The notes under the pieces are model-generated. The model saw nothing but the letters and a program-made list of their open reading frames with translations. It did not search any database and had not been told where the DNA came from. Positions 42,830 to 51,746 of a DNA stretch of 64,000 nt are shown here, one piece after another. Made by a program: the position numbers and the translations under genes. Source of the stretch: Roseitranquillus sp963776845 (GTDB lineage Bacteria > Pseudomonadota > Alphaproteobacteria > Rhodobacterales > Rhodobacteraceae); NCBI GenBank assembly GCA_963776845.1, contig CAVZOJ010000002.1, positions 1,302,001 through 1,366,000 of the forward strand. The letters are read 5' to 3'. Position 1 is the first letter of the stretch. Each line of letters starts with the position of its first letter.

Positions 42830-43127
42830 GTCGATCGGCATCCGCGGCATCGTGCTGGCGGCGCTGGTGGCGGCGATCACCTCGACGGTGGGCTCGATCC
42901 TGAAGTCGTCCTTGATCCTCGTGACGATGGACCTCGTGCGCCCGCTGCGGCCGAACACGCCGGACCGCACGCTGGTCCTCGTCGGCCGCGTCACCACCCT
43001 GATCGTGACGGTGGTGGCGGTCCTCTGGGCGCCGCAGATCGGCAAGTTTGGGCCGGTGACGCCGGATCAGGTCGGCCACGCCCGCATCCCGACGCTGAGG
43101 CCGGACCTGCCGTCCTACAGCGTCTAG
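42830..43127 (+). pseudogene. Remnant of a sodium:solute symporter (SSS family)
   Basis: A fragment of about 85 recognisable residues: GIRGIVLAALVAAITSTVGSILKSSLILVTMDLVRPLRP (in parts: LAALVAAITSTVGSIL and LVTMDLVRPLRP), then VLVGRVTTLIVTVVAVLWAPQIGKF. This is the loop and two helices near the middle of an SSS transporter of 500 or more residues; the characteristic DS-LN of intact members is replaced. No remaining part of the gene is found on either side, so it is a deletion remnant. Its stop lies 4 bases inside the convergent methyltransferase gene end. Confidence 0.7.
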
Positions 43128-43984
43128 CCGCCTCGACGCGCCTCGGCGAGGACCGTGACCGAGAGCGGGAGCCACGGTCTGTCGGGCCAGCGATACATGC
43201 CGTCCTCGCCACTTTCGAGGCAGTGGAACATGCGCCAGGCCACGGCGTCATGCTCGCGCAGCGCCCGCAGTTCCAGCCCCGCCTCGAGCAGGGCGCTCAC
43301 CAGCGCCGAGATGGTGTGCATCCAGACCACGGTCCGCGCATGGTCAAGCCTGGCCTCGTCGTCGGCATAGTCCGTCGGGTCGTCGAGCGTCAGCGGGTCG
43401 GTATCGAAGTACGGCACGAACCAGCCGGGCCTGTCGCCGGCCGCTGCGCCGGCGTCCCGGGCGAGATCGTCGAACACCAGGGCGGCAGGATGGCTGTCCA
43501 GGAAATAGAGCCGTCCGCCCGGCTTGAGGAAGTGCCGCACGACTCGCGCCCATCCGGCGATATCGGGCAGCCAGCCGATCGTGCCCCACGTCGTGTAGAC
43601 GAGGTCGAACGATCCTGCCTCGCCCACCGCGTCGGGGGCGTCGTAGAGATTGCACTCGACGAAGCGCGCTCTCTCCGCGAGCCCGAGGTCGGCCGCGAGG
43701 TCGCGCGCGGCGGCAACGGCAGCGGCGGAGAAGTCCACCCCGACGACCTCGGCGCCGCGCTGCGCCAGGGCGAGGGTGTCCGCACCGAAATGGCACTGCA
43801 GGTGGATCACGCGCAACCCGGGAAGTTCGCCGATGAGGTCGGGCAGCTCGACCTCCTCCAGCGCGTTCAGCCGCCCCTGCCCTGCCCTCAAGGCCGAGAT
43901 GTCGTAGCCACGAGGACCCATGTGGACGCCGACGCGCTCGTCCCAGTTGGCGCGGTTGAGTTCGTAGGCGGCGTCGAGGTCCAT
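43124..43984 (-). CDS. Class I SAM-dependent methyltransferase
   Basis: A 286-residue methyltransferase. The Rossmann SAM site is VIHLQCHFGADTLALAQRGAEVVGVDFS (motif I with an HLQCHFG loop, motif II acidic D), followed by ARFVECNLYDAP and FDLVYTTWGTIGWLPDI. The final third has W-rich conserved stretches (DPTDYADDEARLDHARTVVWMH). The start MDLDAAYELNRANWDERVGVH is typical of a family of unknown small-molecule methyltransferases. The substrate is unknown. ATG 43984 was selected over an upstream Met (44002) by family length. Confidence 0.85.
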   Translation of the reverse strand: MDLDAAYELNRANWDERVGVHMGPRGYDISALRAGQGRLNALEEVELPDLIGELPGLRVIHLQCHFGADTLALAQRGAEVVGVDFSAAAVAAARDLAADLGLAERARFVECNLYDAPDAVGEAGSFDLVYTTWGTIGWLPDIAGWARVVRHFLKPGGRLYFLDSHPAALVFDDLARDAGAAAGDRPGWFVPYFDTDPLTLDDPTDYADDEARLDHARTVVWMHTISALVSALLEAGLELRALREHDAVAWRMFHCLESGEDGMYRWPDRPWLPLSVTVLAEARRGG

Positions 43985-44058
43985 ACCAGCTCCAGATCGC
44001 ACCCGCAGATTAGTCGAGATCGCGACGCGTGGCGACCGTGGCTGAAATCGCGACGGCC

Positions 44059-44412
44059 TCAGTTGCCTGCAAGAAATTGGGGCGACACTTGCACGGACGC
44101 GAAGACGTCCGTGCCGCGCCGAGCGAAGCCGTACAGCACACCACGGTGGCCGGGCATGCCAAACGACACCTCATCCCCATCGGCGAGGGCCATCACGGTG
44201 CGCATTGGTGCCGCGCCCTCGGTACGGGCCAGGAAGGTCGCGGTCATCTCGTGGTGCCGGCCGTCCGTGCTGGTCCAGTAGGCCACCATGTCGAGAGGTC
44301 CCTCGTGCAGGCTGCCGGCCTGGATCGGCCGTGACATGACGGCTTCCTCGGCCAAGGTGGGCGACGCGTGCAGCAGGCACAGGATCGCTGCAGCGAGAGC
44401 GATTGGTTTCAT
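44059..44412 (-). CDS. Secreted protein of unknown function
   Basis: A 117-residue protein with a signal peptide (MKPIALAAAILCLLHASPTLA) and a mature part of about 95 residues that is beta-rich: LDMVAYWTSTDGRHHEMTATF, MRTVMALADGDEVSFGMPGHRGVLYGFARRG and VFASVQVSPQFLAGN. No Cys or lipobox in the mature part. The family is not recognised. It lies between the methyltransferase and the AhpD-like gene, all leftward, and may be co-transcribed with the latter (82 bases apart). Confidence 0.7.
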   Translation of the reverse strand: MKPIALAAAILCLLHASPTLAEEAVMSRPIQAGSLHEGPLDMVAYWTSTDGRHHEMTATFLARTEGAAPMRTVMALADGDEVSFGMPGHRGVLYGFARRGTDVFASVQVSPQFLAGN

Positions 44413-44494
44413 CGTTCTGTCTTTCCGTTTGCGGGGATCTCGGCGGACCTCGCCATCGGCAGGGCCGGCAGCGAGGTCCGCGTTCGTGCCGGCC

Positions 44495-44926
44495 TCAGCC
44501 GCCGAACTCGGTCTTGAACTCATCGAGGTCGATCTGGAGGCCGTTGAGGATGGTCGACCAGTGGCGCGTCAGCGCGGCCTGGGCGACGGCCTCCTTGATC
44601 TCGCCGTCCGTGGCGCCTGCCGCGCGCGCCGCCTGGGTGTCGGCGAAGACGCAGTAGCTGCAGGGGATCTGCGCCGCGACGGCGATGTTGATCAGCGACT
44701 TCACCTTGGGCGAGAGCTCGGTGTCCTGCGAGACCTCGAGGTCGCGGGTCAGGATCCAGGCGCCGGCGACGCCGTGCTCGGGATACTCCTGGAAAAAGCT
44801 CGGCACGAAGCCGAAGGCTTTCTCGACCTCGCGAAGGGCCTCGGCCCGGGTGTCCTGCGCGGTGACGGGGGCGGCGAAGGTGCCGACGGCGACGACGGCC
44901 GCGGCGATGATAGTCTTGACGTGCAT
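44495..44926 (-). CDS. Secreted carboxymuconolactone decarboxylase / AhpD-like protein
   Basis: A 143-residue all-helical protein of the CMD family. Unlike most cytosolic members it has a signal peptide (TIIAAAVVAVGTFAAPVTAQ). The redox pair is C89-S-Y-C92 in the helix IPCSYCVFADTQAARAAGATDGEIKEA, and the characteristic acid/His region follows with TRHWSTIL. A thiol-based peroxide or hydrogen-donor role in the periplasm is plausible for this layout. A TetR regulator gene lies upstream on the same strand and may control it. Confidence 0.85.
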   Translation of the reverse strand: MHVKTIIAAAVVAVGTFAAPVTAQDTRAEALREVEKAFGFVPSFFQEYPEHGVAGAWILTRDLEVSQDTELSPKVKSLINIAVAAQIPCSYCVFADTQAARAAGATDGEIKEAVAQAALTRHWSTILNGLQIDLDEFKTEFGG

Positions 44927-45167
44927 GTCGTATCTCCGATGCGAAAGGCCGGGCCGGAATGGCGACGGGCCAGTTGAGCGCCGCGGGAAAACGCCCCTGC
45001 GGCATGGCCGTCTTGTCTCCCAACGCGGCCGCTTGCAGCTAGTGAACCCGCGGTCCAGACCGCTCCAGAAGCGTCTAGATGCGTTCTATCTCAAGATCTT
45101 GCACGCGACGCGGCGGCGCGCCACAGCGCCCGCAGCAACCTGCGGCGGGGCGCAACTGCACCTGCGG

Positions 45168-45791
45168 TCAAGTGGGTCGGGCGTCGGGCGAGAACAGCAA
45201 CCGGATGTAGGAGCGCAGCATCACCAGCTGCTCGGCCAGGATCGCGGGCTGGCCCACCGCCTTGGACAGGACGATCCCGCCCTCGACGGTGTTCGAGATC
45301 ATGTCGGCGACCATCCTGAGGTCGACGTCGTCGCGCGGCGGGTAGAGCGCCGCGATCTCTTCCAGCATCGCCAGGAACCGGGCGCGCCAGGTCAGCACCG
45401 CCGTCCGGTTCAGCTCGCGCACGTCGCGGTCGAACATCCGCTCGGCATAGGCGGTGGTCGCAACCAGGCAGCCCGGATGCCCGTTCGGCAGGTCGGCCAT
45501 CATCTCGGACAGAAGCTTCAGCCCGATCAGGAACGAGTGCAGCGGGTCGCCGTGCAGCTCCCGCGCGCGGGAGAAGACCTCGTCGAGGATCGCCTCCTCG
45601 GTGTCGAGGTAGCGCTGCAGGAGCGCCCGCGCGAGCTCGTTCTTGTCGCGAAAGTGGTAGAAGAAGCCGGACTTGGTGATGCCGGCCTCGGCGATGATCT
45701 CCTCGATCGAGGTGCCGCCGAAGCCCTTCGCCAGCACCCCCGCCTCGGCGATGTCGAGCAGCCGTTCGCGGGTGCTTTCGCGCTTGGCCAT
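45168..45791 (-). CDS. TetR/AcrR family transcriptional regulator
   Basis: A 207-residue regulator. The N-terminal HTH is ERLLDIAEAGVLAKGFGGTSIEEIIAEAGITKSGFFYHFRDKNELARALL, seen here as the helix pair with GFGGTSIEE and KSGFFYHF, and the ligand-binding C-terminal domain is helical (LIGLKLLSEMMADLPNGHPGCLVATT; AVGQPAILAEQLVMLRSYI). The inducer is unknown. Neighbours on the same strand are the AhpD-like and secreted protein genes, likely targets. Confidence 0.9.
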   Translation of the reverse strand: MAKRESTRERLLDIAEAGVLAKGFGGTSIEEIIAEAGITKSGFFYHFRDKNELARALLQRYLDTEEAILDEVFSRARELHGDPLHSFLIGLKLLSEMMADLPNGHPGCLVATTAYAERMFDRDVRELNRTAVLTWRARFLAMLEEIAALYPPRDDVDLRMVADMISNTVEGGIVLSKAVGQPAILAEQLVMLRSYIRLLFSPDARPT

Positions 45792-46180
45792 GCAGGATCC
45801 GCTCCCGAACCAACCGAAGGTCAAGTTGCCCACGGCGCCGTCGCGAAAAGCGGTTGACCCCCCGCGTCGCAACACCGCTCCGACTGCACCATAGGTTTCC
45901 TATCGCCATTGCTTTCGTGCGTCCACCTTCGTGGCCATCGCAACCCAAGCATGAGGCTCTGACATGCATCCCAACGACGCGCTTCGCCGGCCATCACTTC
46001 CGCCCTTGTCGCACTACCGCAGTCGGTTCTGGCTTTTCGCTTGGCAGGGCCGACAGCGGCTTCACCAAGCCCCGAATGCCTCTGTTCGCGACGAGCGAGC
46101 AGGTGTCCGACTGCGCCTTTCGAGGGGTTGGATGTCAGCCAAGGTGAAGATGCAGTCGTCAGCAAGGGAAGGAGGCGTCG
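45792..46180. other. Intergenic stretch with the left part of an IS110 remnant
   Basis: About 390 bases between the TetR start and the transposase fragment. No gene recognised. GGAAGGAGG just before 46181 is the transposase ribosome-binding site. The non-coding left end of the IS110-type element should fall here, but I see no terminal repeat to place it, and IS110 elements usually have none. Confidence 0.4.
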
Positions 46181-46560
46181 ATGGACGAAGTTAGCATCGT
46201 CGGCGTCGACCTGGCAAAACAGGTCATTCAGGTGCACGGGGCCGCTGTCGACGGCCGGGCTCTGTTCCGAAGACGCTTGTCGCGCGGACAGTTCGCGAAG
46301 TTCGTCGCTGCGCTGCCGCCTTGCGTCGTGGCGACGGAGGCCTGCGGAACCGCACACTACTGGCCGAGAGTTCTCACGACGAGGACACGACATTCGGCTG
46401 ATCCCACCGATCTACGTGAAGCCCTTCGTCAAACGGCAGAAGAACGACGCCGCTGATGCGGAGGCAGCGGCCGAGGTGGCCCAGCGTCCGAGCATGCGGA
46501 CGTCGTTCAGGAGATCCGGACATGGCTGCACTAGCACGACAGGCGCGAACTCGCACGGCA
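46181..46560 (+). pseudogene. IS110 family transposase, truncated and frameshifted
   Basis: N-terminal part of a DEDD-type transposase: MDEVSIVGVDLAKQVIQVHG with the first catalytic Asp in VGVDLAK, then VVATEACGTAHYWPR, and in another frame HDIRLIPPIYVKPFVKRQKNDAADAEAAAEVAQRPSMR (read as IRLIPPIYVKPFVKRQKND and DAADAEAAAEVAQRPSMR). The frame breaks near 46365. The C-terminal transposase_20 domain is missing, so the element is dead. It ends just upstream of the DEAD-box helicase gene. Confidence 0.85.
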
Positions 46561-46747
46561 GTCCGGGGTGCGCAGTTCGCAAGATCAGGGGAAGTCTCTT
46601 CCTGCTGTCTGGCTGATCGCTACTCTTCCCGAGATGCGGGCGGCTCGCGTTCCGCCGCGATTGAGTGTACATCTCCGGCTCGGATGGCTAGTGCTCGCGC
46701 GTACCGCCCGATGGCGTTGCGCGCACTTCACCCAGATCGAACTCGTC

Positions 46748-48826
46748 GTGAACAAGGCTCTCTTCGACGCGCTCGCGCAGCGCGGTTATGACAAATTGAC
46801 TGCCGTGCAACGGGCGGTCACCGCGCCCGAGCACAGCGACGCAGATCTTCTTGTCTCGGCACAGACAGGCTCCGGCAAGACCGTGGGCTTCGGCCTCGCC
46901 ATCGCGCCAACCATCCTTGGAACAGCAGAAGCATTCGGTGCGGCAGGCAAGCCGCTAGCCCTCGTCGTTGCGCCGACTCGCGAACTGGCCCTGCAGGTCA
47001 TGCGCGAACTCGGCTGGCTCTTCGCACTGGCAGAAGCGCGCGTCGTCTCTTGTGTGGGGGGAATGGACATGCGCGACGAACGACGCGCGCTCGAACGCGG
47101 CGCACATATCGTCGTCGGAACGCCCGGGCGACTGCGCGACCACATCCAGCGCGGGTCGCTGGACCTCGGCAGCGTGCGTGCGATCGTGCTCGACGAGGCG
47201 GACGAAATGCTCGACCTCGGCTTCCGCGAGGACCTCGAGTTCATGCTGAGCCAGGCGCCGGAGGACCGGCGCACACTGATGTTCTCGGCGACCGTGCCGA
47301 CGCAGATCGCCAAGCTCGCCGAACAATTCCAGCGTGACGCGGTGCGCCTCACGACGCTGTCCGACAGCAGCCAGCATGCGGACATCGCATATCAGGCGCT
47401 GCGCGTCGCCCCGATCGACGCGGAGAACGCGATCATAAACGTGCTGCGCTACCACGAGGCGCAGAACGCGATCGTCTTCGCCAACACCCGCTCGACAGTA
47501 AATCGGCTGACGGCGCGACTCTCCAACCGCGGCTTCGCGGTTGTCTCGCTGTCCGGGGAATTGAGTCAGACCGAGCGGACGCACGCCCTCCAGGCGATGC
47601 GGGACGGCAGGGCCCGGGTCTGCGTCGCGACCGACGTCGCGGCGCGCGGGATCGACCTGCCCAACCTCGAACTGGTGGTCCATGCCGAACTTCCCTCCAA
47701 CGCCGATGCCTTGCTGCATCGCTCCGGCCGTACCGGTCGGGCCGGCCGCAAGGGTACTTCGGTTCTGATCATCCCGCCGAAGCTCGAGAAGAAGGCGGGG
47801 CGGCTGCTGAACGCAGCGCGGATCGAAGCGGAATGGACGTTGGCGCCCTCGGCCGACGAGATCCTGCGCCGCGACGAGGAGCGGCTGCTGGCCGACCCGG
47901 GGTGGTCCGAGGAACCGAGCGAGGAGCAGGCAGCCTTTGCCGCACGATTGCTCGCGCGCCACGCCCCGGAGAAGATCGCCGCCGCCTACCTCCGTCTCTA
48001 CCGAGCGCGCCAGTCTGCCCCCGAGGACCTGGTCTCCCCAAGCGCGCAACCCGCGCCAAAGGCCCGCGAAAGCTTCGGACCAAGCATCTGGTTCGTGCTG
48101 TCGGTCGGTCGCGCGGACCGAGCGGAAGCTCGGTGGCTGCTGCCGATGATCTGTCGTGCCGGCAATCTGGACAAGGAGGCGATTGGCGCGATCCGGATCC
48201 AACAGGCAGAGACTTTCGTGGAAATCGCGGCAGAAGGCGCTGCGCACCTTTTGGTTGCGCTCGACGGAGCCAGCGAACTTGAGAAAGGCATCACGATCCG
48301 GCGCCTCGACGCTGCGCCGGACCTTTCGACACCGGCGCCCGCGGTTCCAGCGGACGCATCGCGTGCGCAGGCCCGGATCCCGTCGCCGGAGCGTCACGTG
48401 CCGGCTGGACCGCAGCCCGCAGTTCAGCCCGCGACGCCTCGTCCGCCGCGCGCGACCCGTGGCAAGCCTGAGGCTTCGACGTCGGAACCGCGAAAGCCGC
48501 GCCATGACAGGGTCGCGAAGGCGCCACGAACGTCGTCAACCGAAAGCGCGCCTGCCCGTCGCGATGGAACAGACAAGGCAGCGCGGCGGAAAGCGGTCGG
48601 CAAGCCGACGGCCGCAGGATCAAGTCGTTCTCACCCGGGTCGCGATGGCGCAGGCAAGTCGGCAGCGAAACGGACGAGCGACAAGCTCGCCACAAGCTCG
48701 GATGCGTCGGACACCTCGAAGCGCTTCACTCCGCCGGGGTCGAAGTCCGGCAAGCTGGGCGCCCGCGGCGGGAAGCGAAGTTCGGACAGTAGCGGGATCA
48801 GCAGGCCTCGCCGGCAAAAGCCCTAG
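46748..48826 (+). CDS. DEAD-box RNA helicase with long basic tail (DbpA/DeaD-like)
   Basis: A 692-residue ATP-dependent RNA helicase. Core motifs are in order: Q-motif region YDKLTAVQRAV, motif I AQTGSGKTVGF, Ia APTRELALQV, Ib GTPGRL, II VLDEADEMLD, III FSATVP, IV IVFANTR, V ATDVAARGIDLP and VI HRSGRTGRAGRKG. Residues 420-560 hold a DbpA-type RNA-binding module, and the last 130 residues are a low-complexity Arg/Lys/Pro/Ser tail for RNA contact. GTG 46748 is chosen because the protein then starts as its relatives do (NKALFDALAQRGY); there is no strong ribosome-binding site. IS110 debris is directly upstream and may have replaced part of the promoter. Confidence 0.9.
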   Translation: MNKALFDALAQRGYDKLTAVQRAVTAPEHSDADLLVSAQTGSGKTVGFGLAIAPTILGTAEAFGAAGKPLALVVAPTRELALQVMRELGWLFALAEARVVSCVGGMDMRDERRALERGAHIVVGTPGRLRDHIQRGSLDLGSVRAIVLDEADEMLDLGFREDLEFMLSQAPEDRRTLMFSATVPTQIAKLAEQFQRDAVRLTTLSDSSQHADIAYQALRVAPIDAENAIINVLRYHEAQNAIVFANTRSTVNRLTARLSNRGFAVVSLSGELSQTERTHALQAMRDGRARVCVATDVAARGIDLPNLELVVHAELPSNADALLHRSGRTGRAGRKGTSVLIIPPKLEKKAGRLLNAARIEAEWTLAPSADEILRRDEERLLADPGWSEEPSEEQAAFAARLLARHAPEKIAAAYLRLYRARQSAPEDLVSPSAQPAPKARESFGPSIWFVLSVGRADRAEARWLLPMICRAGNLDKEAIGAIRIQQAETFVEIAAEGAAHLLVALDGASELEKGITIRRLDAAPDLSTPAPAVPADASRAQARIPSPERHVPAGPQPAVQPATPRPPRATRGKPEASTSEPRKPRHDRVAKAPRTSSTESAPARRDGTDKAARRKAVGKPTAAGSSRSHPGRDGAGKSAAKRTSDKLATSSDASDTSKRFTPPGSKSGKLGARGGKRSSDSSGISRPRRQKP

Positions 48827-48849
48827 TGACGCTCGGCCGGGGCCGTCTC

Positions 48850-49554
48850 CTACCGCGCAGCGCCTCCGGTTCCTGGGCGCTGAGGGCGTGTCGCGAGCCA
48901 TATCGTGTGCCGCGCGCCGCGTCCGCCCTTTCGGGCGCGTACCTGTTCAGTCCGCGCGTCGAAGCCGCACGCGCGCAGTCGCTGAGTGAAGGCCGGATCC
49001 GGTCGGGCGGACCAGACCGCGAGGACTCCCCCGGGCGCGATCGCTCGATGCGCCGCCTTGAGCCCGCCAGCGTCGTAGAGCGCCCCGTTCCCCGGAAGCG
49101 TGAGACCATCAGGCCCGTTGTCCACGTCGAGCAGGATCGCGTCGAAGACCGCATGTGCCCCCTGAATTGACTCCCCCACGTCGCTGATCCTTAGATCCAG
49201 CCGAGGGTCGGCCAGGCTTTCACCGAAGATCGCGGACATCTGGCCGCGAGCCCACGCGACGATTTCGGGGACGATCTCGGCAACGACCAGGCGAGCATGC
49301 GGCCCGACGGCCGCCTGAGCGGCGCGAAGCGTGAATCCCATGCCGAGCCCGCCGATCAGGATCCGTGGTGCATCCCGACCTGCCAGATGCTCGAGCGAGA
49401 GCGTCGCCAGCGCCTCCTCCGACCCACTGACGCGGCTGTTCATCAGCTCCGTTCCTCGGTCCAGCCGGATCGAGAACTCCTCACCGCGCCGCATGAGGCG
49501 GAGCACCCCTCCACCGGGCACCGCCGCGGTGTCGAGCTGGATCCATGGTAGCAT
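48850..49554 (-). CDS. Spermidine synthase-like (PABS-type) methyltransferase-fold protein
   Basis: A 234-residue protein with the nucleotide-binding fold of spermidine synthases: PRILIGGLGMGFTLRAAQAAVGPHARLVVAEIVPEIVAWARG gives the GGLGMG loop and the acidic end of strand 2 (VAEI), then LRISDVGESI and FDAILLDVDNGPD. It starts MLPWIQLDTAAVPGGG and has the short N-terminus SGEELM-like TELMNSRVSGSEEAL. Members of this short form are annotated as spermidine synthase-like of unknown substrate. A longer open frame to 49800 is not needed. It converges on the helicase gene. Confidence 0.83.
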   Translation of the reverse strand: MLPWIQLDTAAVPGGGVLRLMRRGEEFSIRLDRGTELMNSRVSGSEEALATLSLEHLAGRDAPRILIGGLGMGFTLRAAQAAVGPHARLVVAEIVPEIVAWARGQMSAIFGESLADPRLDLRISDVGESIQGAHAVFDAILLDVDNGPDGLTLPGNGALYDAGGLKAAHRAIAPGGVLAVWSARPDPAFTQRLRACGFDARTEQVRARKGGRGARHTIWLATRPQRPGTGGAAR

Positions 49555-50050
49555 CGCCCTGCTCCGACCAGTTCCTTCGGCGCGCGCCTCGCGCCAGCCG
49601 CATGCGCCCCAATGATCCAGTGACGCTCGCCGTGCAACGTCAGCCGCAGAGCGCCGCCAGAAGCGGCCCGCTGCTCCATGTGAGCCGAACTCGGGTGACC
49701 GCGCGCCCGCAGGAGCAGAACGAGGCGTCCCCGGCCTCGGCCCAGGCGGGTCCGGGCCGAAGACCATTATCCGCGCGTGACTCAGCGCGGGTGAAGCCAC
49801 GCCGGCAGGAAGTCGGCGGCACGGCCGATGGCGTGGCTGGGAACCCCGATGCTACGAGACAGTTCGCCATTTCAATTGCAGGAAAGGTTTCCGGACGTGG
49901 CTCGCCCCTGCCGCAAGGCTAGCGCCAGCCGCCTCTTGCGTCGGACGTGCGGCTGTTCCATCGAGTCAACTTGATGACGATGATTTGGCGCAGTCTCGGG
50001 GTCCCAGGCAGAGCCGGTGCTCGCGGCCGTGCTGGCGCAGAGCGTCGACG
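49555..50050. other. Intergenic stretch, no gene recognised
   Basis: About 496 bases between two divergent genes. Open frames here look like shadow frames. The coding density is lower than elsewhere, and the promoter for the leftward spermidine-synthase-like gene must lie near 49560-49650. Confidence 0.45.
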
Positions 50051-51349
50051 TTGAGCGTTCCGTCGCAGCGAAACCTCTGGAACGAGACGAGCGGCGAGAC
50101 CTTCGCCGCGGAGCCATTGCGCGGCGAGAAGTGCGTCGACCTCGCGATCATCGGCGGCGGCTACACCGGCTGCGCCGCAGCACTCGAGGCGGCGACGCTG
50201 GGATCTTCGGTCTGCCTTCTCGAGGCCGAGAGGGTCGGCCACGGCGGATCTGGCCGCAACGTTGGGCTGGTGAATGCCGGCCTCTGGCTGCCCCCGGACG
50301 ACATCCGGAGTGCGTTGGGAGGACGAGGCGCCGAGCGTCTGCTGAAGGCGCTCGGCCAAGCGCCGTCGCTCGTGTTCGAGCTGATCGAGCGACACGGGAT
50401 CGAGTGCGAGCCGCGACGCAACGGCACCCTCCACTGTGCTCACGAACCTCACGCAGTTTCCCAGCTCGAGAACCGCCTGAGACAGAGCAACAGTCTTGGC
50501 GCCCCCTTGCGGCTTCTCGATGCGCAGGAGACGCAACGCCGAACCGGATCTTCTGCCTTCTACGGGGCGCTCCTCGATCCTCGTGCTGGTACCATACAAC
50601 CAAAGGCGTACTGCCGCGGTCTGGCTCGCGCTGCGCGAGGAGCCGGCGCGCTGATCCACGAGATGAGCCCGGCCCTGCGAGTCGCACGAGATCGACGGCA
50701 TTGGCGCATCGAAACCGAGCTGGGGTTGGTTCGCGCCGACAGATTATTGTTTGCGACCAACGCGTACCAGTGCGGTCCGGCCTTGGCCTTCGTGCCGAAA
50801 TTCGTGCCAATGCACTTCTTCCAGGTCGCAACCGCGCCCCTGAGCCGAGCCGAGCGTGAGCGTATCCTGCCAGGCGGCGAAGGCTGCTGGGATACCGCGC
50901 GTGTCATGACGTCTGTGAGGGTGGATGCCGAAGGGCGGCTCTTGCTCGGCGCGATCGGCAATCTCGACGGCATCGGACAACGGATCCATCAACGCTGGGC
51001 GCGGCGAAAGCTTGCGATGCTGTTTCCGTGGCTCGGACCGTGCGCCATCGAGCACGGTTGGACGGGCCGAATTGCGATGACGCCGGACCATGTCCCCAGG
51101 ATCGTGCGGCTTGGGCCCGGCGCCCTCGCCTGCTTCGGGTATTCGGGACGCGGCATCGGCCCGGGCACGACCTTCGGAACCCGGGCGGCGCGCACACTGC
51201 TCGGCGGAGACGAGAGCGAACTTCCACTAGAACCGGTTTCGGATCACCGAGTGCGGCTCGCAGGTCTTCGCTCCGGTGTTTACGAGTTTGGCGCGGCACT
51301 GGTCCACCAGTTCGACGCGTGGAGGCGCGCGTCTTGGCGCAGCCACTGA
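50051..51349 (+). CDS. FAD-dependent oxidoreductase, DAO family
   Basis: A protein of about 432 residues of the D-amino-acid-oxidase/PuuB-like class that oxidises an amine using FAD. The dinucleotide site is VDLAIIGGGYTGCAAALEA and GHGGSGRNVGLVNAGLWLPP is a conserved loop near the flavin; the C-terminal HVPRIVRLGPGALACFGYSGRGIGPG (in parts: ACFGYSGRGIGPG) is the second FAD block. TTG 50051 gives the family N-terminus SVPSQRNLWNETSGE; the frame is also open from TTG 49985. No good ribosome-binding site supports either, so the start is uncertain. Substrate unknown. Confidence 0.83.
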   Translation: MSVPSQRNLWNETSGETFAAEPLRGEKCVDLAIIGGGYTGCAAALEAATLGSSVCLLEAERVGHGGSGRNVGLVNAGLWLPPDDIRSALGGRGAERLLKALGQAPSLVFELIERHGIECEPRRNGTLHCAHEPHAVSQLENRLRQSNSLGAPLRLLDAQETQRRTGSSAFYGALLDPRAGTIQPKAYCRGLARAARGAGALIHEMSPALRVARDRRHWRIETELGLVRADRLLFATNAYQCGPALAFVPKFVPMHFFQVATAPLSRAERERILPGGEGCWDTARVMTSVRVDAEGRLLLGAIGNLDGIGQRIHQRWARRKLAMLFPWLGPCAIEHGWTGRIAMTPDHVPRIVRLGPGALACFGYSGRGIGPGTTFGTRAARTLLGGDESELPLEPVSDHRVRLAGLRSGVYEFGAALVHQFDAWRRASWRSH

Positions 51350-51746
51350 CGCGCGTCAGCGACGAGCGGCCGGCAGGACTTCAACTCTCCTGCGTTGGCC
51401 ATTGCGACCGACAGGCACCAACGAAACTGCGCATTCCGGCCATAGCTGGGTCGGCAGCCAGCTCGCCGAAGGACAAAGAGAAACCTGCGTCATTCGACCC
51501 GATCTCAATCCACGGTGGCGGCGCTTGACGCCATCGCGGCTCCGTCCGCGACGGATGAGGCACCCGTTGAATGTTGCTCCAAATGTCCCCTTGGTTTCCA
51601 GGCTCGGAACCCGAGGGCCATACGGTCAAGGACGTGCTGCAGGATGCAGTGGTCGTCGACGCTGACGGCTGCTCCTGCGCCGGCCATGATGCCGCACTGC
51701 TTGGGGGAACTTGCCCGCCTGCCCCGTGCGTGGCAGAGCCCCGCCG
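51350..51746. other. Intergenic stretch, no gene recognised
   Basis: About 397 bases between the oxidoreductase stop and the recQ start. I see no coding pattern; short frames are not family-like. The recQ promoter must lie here. Confidence 0.45.
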
